From Phoronis ovalis (taxonomy: Eukaryota; Phoronida; Phoronidae): a stretch of DNA of 11,500 nt. Shown piece after piece: positions 1-7,728 of the stretch. The first letter of the stretch is position 1. Each line of letters begins with the position of its first letter. The translations under genes were made by a program, and so were the position numbers. The notes below the pieces were generated by a model. The model worked only from the letters and a program-made list of their open reading frames with translations, had not been told where the DNA came from and ran no database searches. The stretch spans positions 1 to 11,500 of the forward strand of contig JAOXYB010052646.1 of NCBI GenBank assembly GCA_028565635.1, given 5' to 3'.

Positions 1-4
1 TGAA

Positions 5-595
5 TTGAATATTAAAAATGAATTTACTTCGGGGTGGATAGATTTTATTAGGAGAACATTACAAAATTGTGGAATGAGTAACATTTGGTTAACACAGGAA
101 GTACCTGGGAAAATTTGGCTAAAAAATGCAGTTTCATTGAAATTGAAAGATCAATTCATACAAAATTGGCATCGAAAAGTTATTAAATTCTAATATGTAT
201 TCAAATTACAGAATCTTCAAAAATGTTTTTTCAGATTGTGTCGAACATTATTTGATTAATTTAAATGGAACTTTTAGAAAGAATTATTGTAAATTTAGAT
301 GCAGGAATATTAGTTTACTAGTACAATTAGGAGGTTTATATCACCATGTGGATTACAATGATAGATTATGTTTGCTGTGTTACAAAGCTTTATTAGGTGA
401 TGAATTTCACTATCTATTCGACTCAAATGTCCCTACTTTATTATTGAAAGAAAGCTTTATTTAAAAAAGTACTATTATCAACACCCTTCCACTTTTAAGT
501 TTCAAAAACTGATGCAAAATGCTAACAAAAATTATACATTATTATTGAACATTTGTAAATTTGTAAAATATGTTGCAACAAGAATCTCCGCATAG
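5..595 (+). pseudogene. Broken LINE ORF2 C-terminus (zinc knuckle)
   Basis: Remnant of the C-terminal part of a LINE reverse-transcriptase polyprotein. The first block (5-193) ends at a TAA just where the similarity continues in another frame from about 184. The second block (ATG at 195) carries the zinc knuckle: Cys59 and Cys62 in RLCLLC and His72 in DEFHYLF. The position where the family usually has the last Cys (H-x4-C) is Ser77, so even this block is degenerate. A second shift moves the reading frame for the basic tail, which runs from 449 to the TAG at 593-595. No functional product is expected. The frame breaks show a neutral relic, not a host gene. Confidence 0.75.
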
Positions 596-793
596 AGAAT
601 TGTAAATTTGTCAATTCAGTGTTTGTCTTTTTGAAGTTTTAATCACCAATACGCTACAGTTTTTTTTTGTTTTTTTTTACTTGCTATCTCATTCTCATGT
701 TATTTGTTACCCTTTAGTCTCATTTTTGAGACATCTTTTTGTAACTGTATGTAAATGTATTATCTCTTGTGGCACGAAGAGGGCTTTTCTGAG

Positions 794-817
794 AATAAAC
801 AAATTGAAATTGAAAAA
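794..817 (+). terminator. LINE polyadenylation signal and 3' tail
   Basis: AATAAA at 794-799 is followed directly by an AT-rich tail with two copies of ATTGAAA (802-816). LINEs of several clades end in short tandem repeats rather than a pure poly(A), so this probably marks the element's 3' insertion boundary. The sequence changes character after about 818. Confidence 0.6.
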
Positions 818-818
818 T

Positions 819-1224
819 TTACGGTTTTTAAGTTCGGCAAGTCGTGACGTATAAGAGAAGAACGAAGTAATAAAAGAGACAGGCATGCGCCAACTGATTT
901 TCATCACTTCTACTGTACTTATAAAACATATATGTTTCATATTAATAATATGCAATTCCTTTCGCTCAAATAGCCAATTTAAGCAGCGTGCAATGATTTT
1001 TTTCCGAATCGTCGTTGTCTTGTTTGATACTTCAGGTTTTTGTGATTCTAAGATTTTTTTACCATTGATTGAGTGTAGTTTTATTTATGGTTTCATTTTT
1101 TTTGCAAATAAAGTGTTATCATGGGCTATAATTTTTGAGTTGTTACCATGCGGTACAGTATTAGGTTTTCAAGTTTGCGAAAATATGCATATCGAACGTA
1201 TTTTTTGTCAGGACTTGTTTGGCA
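819..1224. other. Intergenic: LINE end to PRPF38B promoter
   Basis: AT-rich sequence between the LINE tail and the presumed PRPF38B promoter. Overlapping open frames of up to 125 codons occur on both strands here. They show no recognisable domain, have uneven composition rich in Phe and Ile, and lie in mutually conflicting frames, so I read them as chance. No RNA gene was seen. Confidence 0.5.
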
Positions 1225-1234
1225 ACCGGAAGTG
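1225..1234 (+). promoter_or_regulatory. ETS/GABP-like promoter site
   Basis: The decamer ACCGGAAGTG matches the core of ETS-family sites (CCGGAAGT), which are often found close to transcription starts of housekeeping genes in animals. It lies about 55 bases upstream of a good 5' UTR donor (1289), which is where a first exon would begin. It fits a TATA-less housekeeping promoter for the splicing-factor gene downstream. A match of this length can occur by chance; its position is the main support. Confidence 0.45.
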
Positions 1235-1288
1235 CAGTCACGAGAAAGTACGAGATTTCTAATCGACGTTACAGTTGCGTGCTTGACG

Positions 1289-1636
1289 GTAAGGAAAACA
1301 GTTGAATTCTCTAATTTTCTGTTGTTAATCAAGTTTTTGACAAAACGCCGAATTTTCTGATACATTGTCCACTCAACCACGTCAGCACCTCTAAAAATGT
1401 TTTAAAGTAATTTAAAATAAAGGCTTCTATTCTTAGCGTCTACACACAAAATAACAAAGCAATATGCATTAAATTCGTAGTTGCACTTACAGTTACAAGC
1501 AAAGCCAAAGGCCAAAGTAATGAAAAAGAACGCGAAAATGGAAACTCTTTGCTAACTGATAGGCTTTAAATGTGTAAAGATTTAAATACGTAAATATTTA
1601 AATATGTAAATAATTTATTAGAGTTCTTTTTTACAG
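1289..1636 (+). other. Probable 5' UTR intron of PRPF38B
   Basis: A strong donor (GACG|GTAAGG, GT at 1289-1290) pairs with an acceptor (TTCTTTTTTACAG, AG at 1635-1636) seven bases before the start codon, giving a 348-base intron. When it is removed, the main frame reads TGA CGT GAC ACT ATG, so an in-frame stop lies just upstream and fixes ATG 1644 as the first usable start. Unspliced sequence also has an in-frame TAA (1611-1613). A short upstream frame from ATG 1148 would end at TGA straight after this junction, if transcription starts that far upstream. Where the first exon begins is not visible. Confidence 0.6.
1573..1620. repeat. Three tandem 16-base AT-rich units
   Basis: Three consecutive units (1573-1588, 1589-1604, 1605-1620) follow the pattern YGTAAAnATTTAAATA, with divergence greatest in the last. 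They end 16 bases before the acceptor AG of the 5' UTR intron, so they probably overlap its branch-point region. Confidence 0.6.
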
Positions 1637-1643
1637 TGACACT

Positions 1644-4600
1644 ATGGCACCGTCCAATGCCCTTCCAACATGGGGAAACGAGCAGACAATGAATTTGAAC
1701 AGTATGATTTTGACCAATATCCAGTCGTCACCCTATTTTAAAGTACAATGTTACGATTTAAAAACGTTTCATGAAGTTATAGATGAAGTGTATTATAAGG
1801 TAAGCATGTTACACTTTCAATACATTCAAACTTTATTCTGTTTGATGAAACAAATAGCACATACGTATACCAAACTTACACCATGATTTCTTGCAATAGA
1901 AATTAGAATGCAGTCAAACCAACTTTCACATGGATATTAGATATGGTTTATATCTTAGTTGGCAAGCTGTAATGGGTATGATTCATAATCAAACAGCTAA
2001 CGTAGAGCCATTTGTCGCAGATCTTTTCTGAGACATTACAAAATTCAATTTTGATAATATAAAATCTTATATACTTGATTAGTTTGTATTCAAAACTATA
2101 TGGCAGTGACATTTTTTTAATGTTCTAATCACCAAATGACTACTTTGTAGATGTTTTTTTTTTGTTGAAAAATTGGACTTTTTAGAGTCCGTTTAGGACA
2201 TTCGACTTTGTTGATATTTTTCTGGTAATATGCCTAAAATCTGTAATGATTTCTTAGACTGAACAAATGAGGAAACTATGAATTCCTAAGCTTTTGACTT
2301 AAGATCCTGGTTTGGGTAATTAATATTAATGGTGTTACATAACAGAGGCTTTTGTATCAGCCAGTATCTATTAATGTTCTGACTAACTGTATTTCAGGTT
2401 ACACATTTGGAGCCTTGGGAAAGAGGAAGTCGTAAAACAGCAGGACAGACTGGAATGTGTGGAGGGGTATGTTTAAAAGCAACTAATTGTCAATAATTTA
2501 ATTTTTACAAGCACTATATATACAAACTCCTATATGCTAACGTTTTGCAAGCAGCATCAACCAAATTTCCTGTAGCTCATACGTTGATAATTACATATAG
2601 CTGTGGAAATACGTGTTGCTATTGTGAGACTATTTGCATGTGGTGAACTTAAGAGCACCACCGTTGGACCCTTCGATTCCACTATCCTTCAGTTAAATAC
2701 AATTCCTGGTTTTTGAAACTAGGTGTTACAAATACATTTAACAGTGAAATTTAATCAAAAGTAAAAAATATTAACAAATGATTGTTTATGTATTGAAATA
2801 TTTGCACAAATTACAGAAAGAAGGCATTTCTTAGACCAACGAAGAAAAAAAAAGTTTCCGCCTTTATGCCAGTTTTAAAAAATACCCTCAGGGACCTAAG
2901 GGTTCCCACTTTTACCCATTGGACAGAAGTCAAATTAGTTAGTTATAAACATATTGTCCTCTTCAGGTCCGAGGAGTGGGAGCTGGAGGTATTGTCTCCA
3001 GTGCATATTGTCTTCTGTACAAGTTGTTCACTCTGAAGCTGACAAGGAAGCAAGTGAACAATCTCCTCAACCATGCAGACTCGCCATATATCAGAGGTTT
3101 GGGATTCATGTATATCAGGTATGAAACAATGTTCTCTCACACTCACTTTTTTACTCCATGTGCCCATGTACAGTCTTATTTTTCTGCAACTAACACCTAT
3201 GTGCAGACAGGTTCCTTAAAAATATGGTTTTATGTGCAGGTTCACTGTTAACAGTAAATATTAGGGCATATTATTATGTTAAACTCTCAGACCAGGGTTG
3301 AGTAAAGAAAGTAGAAGAAGACAGAAAAACATTGATATTTAAGACATGTTATTTTCAGGTACACACAACCGCCACAAGATCTATGGGAATGGTTTGAGCC
3401 ATACTTGGATGATGAAGAGGTATGTATACACAGCCATACAGGCACATCACAAGTTGCAATACAAAAAAAAAACACCACATATAAACTGGCATTCAGACAC
3501 CTGACCAGTAGCAGACAGAAAATTGCATTCAACTCACATCACAAACATTCAGGCCAAAAAGAAAAAAACATATAGGTCACATTTCCATATACTAATGGAA
3601 TCAGTTCTAATACCTGAATCATAGACAAAAGCTCTTGCTCATTAACAACAATGGAATTTAAAATTAAGTAAAAAGTTCAGTACATGAAGTAAAAGGTATG
3701 TCTACACATAACCAAAATAAGGAACAAAAAAGGAAAGTAAGAATGATAGTTTAAGTATAACAGCATTAAGTTCATCCCAAATACATACAGTAAGAGTAGT
3801 TAATTTCAAAACAATAATAAAAATGGTAAAATTAAGTTTATCAGCATCAAATTCATTCTCAAAAAGGCAGCACAACATCACTGTAGCTGTGCTTCTGTCT
3901 TAAAACACCAGTTCATGCAAAACAACAAAGTAGCAACAAGAATGGTGAATCGTCTTATGCTGGTATTTTTGGTGAGTATAGCAAACATTTTTTTGTTTTT
4001 TTTCTGAGTGCATTTTGTTTTATGCGAGGCTTTCGACAATTTCTTTAACAACGGTTTGAACCGACTGTAGCAGTACTTCTATTAACTATTCCATTTATTG
4101 TCAAAGATATATCGTGCTCTGTGCTTCCAACATGCTATTTTATAAAACTGTAGGGGTTTGGTCAGTGAGCAAATAATCGTCCAGTATGGAAACCAAGTAT
4201 TATAATTCACCACAGAGGTGTTGATAAAAAGATAGACCAGTTACAATCATGTTGGTGCTGATCCATGTACTTTGTAATTACCAATAGCGGATAGCATTTT
4301 GGAAACATGGTCACATGAGGTTAAAACATTTTTAGTTAAGTACTGAAAAAGTAAATAGCTGTATATCTACTTTTAATCCAGTAGGGTGTTGCTCTAGACC
4401 AATCATCAGAAAACAAGCACTTTGCCTTGTGAAGATTGAAAGGAAGGACAGCTGGGCTTTGTTCACCACTGGACCTCACAGTATGAGGTTATAACTCTAT
4501 CCCCTCGGTCAAACTGGGTGTAAAGGGATCCAGTTGACTGTTCTATTTATTTGTTCCACTTGTCCTGTGTCAGTAACATCAGGTTTGAATTTTATATCCA

Positions 4601-6140
4601 TGCTTATGTTGCGTGTGGTCTGAAAACTTTGTTTATAGAAAAAATTATATAAATTACAAAATACTGTAAAACCAATAGTTTACTTTTAAGCTATTAAAGA
4701 TGAATAAAGCAATTTGCATGGAATAATATACCCTTTTGACTACAGAATAAAATATCTAATGGTAATCGTAGCACTAACCAGTATCAATGCAACTGAATAT
4801 AATTATATAGAGGAATTGGTCTTCTGTTCCGTTTCTCAGCATCTGTTAACATAGATTACCTCCAATTTGGTGACCTTGGAACAAGTTGATTCACTGTGTA
4901 TAATGCTTTTGTACACTTTTCTTATTTTTCAGGAGATGGCTAGAGCATACCCTGCTAAACCCCCTTTTCTTTTTTTTGTGTAATTTGAGATTCCTCTGGT
5001 TAAATAGTATCCTGTTTTTTTTTTTGTCTTTATAGGAGATTGATGTCAAAGCTGGTGGTGGCCATACTGTGACCGTTGGAGAAATGTGTCGTATGATGTT
5101 GATAAAGTTGGATTGGTATGCCACTCTCTTTCCTCGTATACCTGTCCCAGTACAAAAAACTATTGCTCAGAACTTGAAAGAGAGACCAGCCCTGCGTCCA
5201 GGAGGTGGTTATCATGAAGAAGAGCAGGAGGAACCTCGACAGATGGTGCAGGCTGAAGATGACGGTTGGGGAGAAGCTGGTCGCACTGCCACAGGCAGGT
5301 CTAGCAGGAGGTAGGATTTCACAGCAGGTTTTTACTTGTAGTTGGACAAATCTTAATAGCTAAGGGTATACAAACTTTCACTATTACATGTACATTGTAA
5401 CCGCTCAGTCCAATAAAATCAATGCAAAACTGTATATTCAAATAAAATCACCGCAGTGTAAAATACCAAACATACTGTCAGCATGTATATGTACTAATTT
5501 TGTATCATCCTTAGCATTATTCACATTTTCATATCATTTATTCTAAAAGATATAACTATGGTTACAAACATGTATTTGAGACTAAACTATTGTGAGTTAG
5601 GTGCTGCTGCATATCAACTGTAACACTATCAGTTCTCAAATATACGTTTTTATTTCTAGTTCCCCGGTTGATAGAAGGGGAGCTCCATCACGCCGCATTT
5701 CACCACATGACATTTCCAGAGAAATTGAAAGGGAAAAGGAGCGACAACAAAGATCAGAAAAATCTTATTCTCATGACCGAGAGCATCATCGACGATCAAG
5801 GTCAAGAGATCTTAAACATTCTCGTTCCAGAGAGAGAAAAAGATCTCGAGAAAGACACCCACCAAAATCTCAGGAAAAATATCATAGGAGGTCGCGAAGT
5901 CGTGATCGCCCTAATCATCGTTCAGGAAAAAAAGATCGTCATAGTTCCAAAGAACATTCTCGCCATAGATCTAGGTCAAGGTCACGTGACGGACATTCTA
6001 AACATTCTAGATCAATATCGCGTGACAGGCATTCTAAACATAAACATCGCAGTCACTCAAGGGAGAGAAGCCACCGTCAAACTTCATTTGAAAGAGATTT
6101 ACGACGCGAAAAGTCAAGACACAAGTATAACAGTGAATAA
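1644..6140 (+). CDS. PRPF38B: Pre-mRNA-splicing factor 38B (PRP38 family)
   Basis: PRPF38B is a nuclear, spliceosome-associated protein of the PRP38 family; members act when the B complex forms and is activated. Coding exons: 1644-1799, 2398-2466, 2967-3118, 3359-3419, 5036-5310, 5660-6140. Their sum is 1194 bases, or 397 residues plus stop, with all junctions GT-AG and in phase. The PRP38 domain covers about residues 10-187: LPTWGNEQTMNLN near the start, YFKVQ, the signature GQTGMCGGVRGVGAGG (68-83), LYKLFTLKLTRKQV, DSPYIRGLGFMYIRYTQPP (113 on), DVKAGGG, and LFPRIPVPVQK (177-187). A Gly/acidic linker (about 200-226, EEEQEEP, AEDDGWGEA) leads to an RS-rich tail (about 238-397) with many SRSR and RSRD blocks and HSKH repeats. 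The start is supported by a good context (ACTATGG, A at -3, G at +4) and upstream in-frame stops. It is shorter than human PRPF38B (over 500 residues), mainly in the RS tail. PRPF38A lacks this GNE-type N-terminus and is a poorer match. Confidence 0.96.
1800..2397 (+). other. PRPF38B intron 2
   Basis: 598-base phase-0 intron between TATTATAAG|GTAAGC and ACTGTATTTCAG|GTTACA. It contains AT-rich unique-looking sequence, a small AGATAT/ATATCT hairpin around 1940-1956 and a T9 run near 2155. No gene or RNA was seen. Splicing joins EVYYK to VTHLEPWE, matching the conserved family sequence exactly. Confidence 0.9.
2467..2966 (+). other. PRPF38B intron 3
   Basis: 500-base phase-0 intron, donor GGAGGG|GTATGT and acceptor GTCCTCTTCAG|GTCCGA. 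It joins GMCGG to VRGVG inside the most conserved PRP38 motif, which confirms both ends. Apart from an A9 run near 2845, nothing is recognised inside. Confidence 0.92.
3119..3358 (+). other. PRPF38B intron 4
   Basis: 240-base phase-2 intron, donor ATATCAG|GTATGA and acceptor TGTTATTTTCAG|GTACAC. The split codon AG|G restores Arg126 of the FMYIRYTQPP motif. No other content was recognised. Confidence 0.92.
3741..3862. repeat. Diverged direct repeat in intron 5
   Basis: Two stretches about 80 bases apart (3741-3781 and 3820-3862) share the order ATGnTA ... AAGTnTA, CAGCAT, AA, TTCAT, CAAA. By eye they agree at roughly two thirds of positions. They may be two old tandem units of a short repeat, but AT-rich sequence makes chance similarity possible. 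Confidence 0.3.
4911..4983 (+). promoter_or_regulatory. Alternative 3' splice site leading to a stop
   Basis: A long pyrimidine tract (TACACTTTTCTTATTTTTCAG) ends at AG 4931-4932 and is followed by GAGATGGC, close to the true exon start GAGATTGA at 5036. Using it after the preceding exon (phase 0) adds 16 codons (GAG ATG GCT ... GTG) and then TAA at 4981-4983, well before the remaining exon junction. Its tract looks at least as good as the real one. It is either a decoy or a site for stop-inserting alternative splicing; transcripts would be needed to tell. Confidence 0.4.
5311..5659 (+). other. PRPF38B intron 6 (phase 2)
   Basis: 349-base intron, donor AGGAG|GTAGGA and acceptor TTTTTATTTCTAG|TTCCCC. 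The split codon AG|T gives Ser238 and joins the linker to the RS tail. The donor departs from GTAAGT at +4 (G for A), and if unspliced it reads AGG AGG TAG, a stop at 5312-5314. A retained intron would therefore give a 238-residue protein with the PRP38 domain but no RS tail. Confidence 0.88.
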
Positions 6141-6141
6141 A
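6136..6141 (+). terminator. AATAAA at the PRPF38B stop codon
   Basis: AATAAA overlaps the TAA stop (6138-6140), and T/GT-rich sequence follows (6155-6190). If used, it would give a 3' UTR of only tens of bases. ATTAAA at 6261-6266 is a second candidate and AATAAA at 7435-7440 a distant third. The real poly(A) site cannot be chosen from sequence. Confidence 0.3.
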
Positions 6142-7728
6142 TAAGTACACAATAGGTGACAGTTTTCAGTAGCACTGTTTTATATTTGATTCAAAGACAA
6201 CTTCTTCATATAGTGCACAGATAGAACTGCTTAGTAAACTGTTTATAAAGTCTGTTTCTTATTAAAGTTGTACAAAGGAGTTTGCTGACACTTTAGAAAC
6301 CAGCACCACCCACAATATTTTTTTGCATGTCTTGTCATATTTATAGGAAATGATCGGACCCCCTTTCTCGCACAATTAAACGTGGAGCAGTCCAAACATG
6401 TTTTAGTATACATTTTATTTTGCTGTCTGAAGATGACAGAAATCATAGTGCAAGGATTTTAACACGAAAGGTTTACACTTAATCTAGGGCTAAAAAATAT
6501 GAAGTTGTACTGCATGTTACTGGGATATTATCTCTGACTGAAATATGAAAGGGGTTGTAGCCTTGTACTTGTTGCTTCTTATATTCTGCTTGAGATGGCA
6601 AAGCCAATACTGCTATTAGTTCATTTACACCAATACTTTGTGACAACTAAACTGGTGATTTCTCAGTTATTTTTGTGGTGTAATACAACAAACTGTTGTG
6701 AAAAAAAATGATTTCTAAGATTTTTTATTTTGTACTAAAAGAAGTTCATCGTTCCAAGTTTGAACAGAATGATTCTGTGATGTAGAACTGATATTTGGCA
6801 GTCTAGTGACATAGAACATGTATGTAAAACTGATTGTTCCATACAATCTAGTTAAGTAGTATCAGTTGTTATCAGCAATGTTTAAAATTGCGTGCGACAC
6901 ACCGACAATTTTGTCGTAAATCTTCAAACATGTCGATCATAAGATTTTTTTGTAGTAGATAATATGATGTATATGTATAAAAATAACAATAGTAATAAGA
7001 TATGTACCAGAAGATAATCAATTTTATTATACTATTTTAGAATATTTCTTGTTGATACTTAACTATCAAGTTCAAATGACACAACAGACATGCAACCAGT
7101 TTTGGGAAGTTTTAGTATTTTAAACAGCAGGAACTAAAATTCAGTGTGCTGCTTGAATCCCCTAGATGGGGCAAGCAAACAAATCTAAATAATCCAACAA
7201 TTCACTTTTTTGGAATGATGAATCTCTGTACTTTTGCACACATGATTCATTCATTAACACGAAGAATTCTGGGATGCATCTGGTTTGTTTTTGCTACATT
7301 TAACATCTGCATGCAGAAAGCTTACACAGCAAAGTTTACTGGAAACTATTAACAACAAAGTTTTTTTGTGTACTGTTTGAGATAATGTGAGCCAGACTAA
7401 AAAATAATGTGACAAGAAAGTTGTTTTACATCTAAATAAAACTGATATAATATTATAAACACTTAAAATGCCAGACATTGTCTGCCACAACTGTGACATA
7501 ATCACATGACATAATGGCTAATGCAAATTGCCCAGCTACAACTTGGTGTAGCAGTGTAGATCCACCATAAACTGCTTGCTTGTGTTTAAAAATTGGACTT
7601 CTACTGTGTGCAGGTACATGCTAAAATTAGACTGCTTCAACCACAATACTAGCAAATTTGTCAGACATCTTCACATTTGCTCTGACTGTAAATGGTGTTA
7701 AAAGGAAGTCTTGTATTGTCTTGTTCAG
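6141..7728. other. Convergent 3' flanks: PRPF38B and DUF2358 gene
   Basis: Non-coding stretch between the stops of two convergent genes, presumably holding both 3' UTRs. + strand signals: ATTAAA 6261-6266 and AATAAA 7435-7440. - strand AATAAA signals (TTTATT on +): 7023-7028, 6724-6729 and 6414-6419. Small open frames here (up to about 80 codons) have no recognisable domain and look like chance. No repeat element was recognised. Confidence 0.5.

Larger units (their letters stand above)
1..818 (+). mobile_element. 3' end of a decayed LINE (non-LTR retrotransposon)
   Basis: This is the 3' terminal part of a non-LTR retrotransposon; the 5' part lies left of the window. Three conceptual coding blocks in different frames follow one another (5-193, 195-464, 449-595), so at least two frameshifts interrupt the reading frame, near 175-195 and near 440-455. 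The blocks look like the segment after the reverse-transcriptase domain of LINEs common in molluscs and other marine invertebrates: a Trp-rich stretch (WIDFIRRTL, NIWLTQ), then NYRIFKNVF, then a zinc-knuckle-like RLCLLC...DEFHYLF, then a basic KKYYYQHPSTFKFQKLM tail. After the stop at 593-595 comes a roughly 220-base 3' UTR with a T-rich tract (659-680), AATAAA at 794-799 and an ATTGAA-type tail (801-817). The element is inactive. I infer a CR1/L2/I-like group, but the exact clade cannot be settled by eye. Confidence 0.8.
3420..5035 (+). other. PRPF38B intron 5, the largest
   Basis: 1616-base phase-0 intron, donor GAAGAG|GTATGT and acceptor TTTGTCTTTATAG|GAGATT. It joins LDDEE to EIDVKAGGG. 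It includes A-rich stretches (3464-3473, 3560-3567), a diverged direct repeat (3741-3781 against 3820-3862) and a strong unused-looking acceptor at 4931-4932. No open frame with a recognisable product and no tRNA-like or snoRNA-like element was seen. Confidence 0.9.

Noticed and set aside
885-1262. 125-codon open frame on the + strand between LINE and PRPF38B
   Set aside because: Rich in Phe, Ile and Cys with no recognisable domain, overlapped by open frames on the other strand, and spanning the probable promoter; most likely chance.
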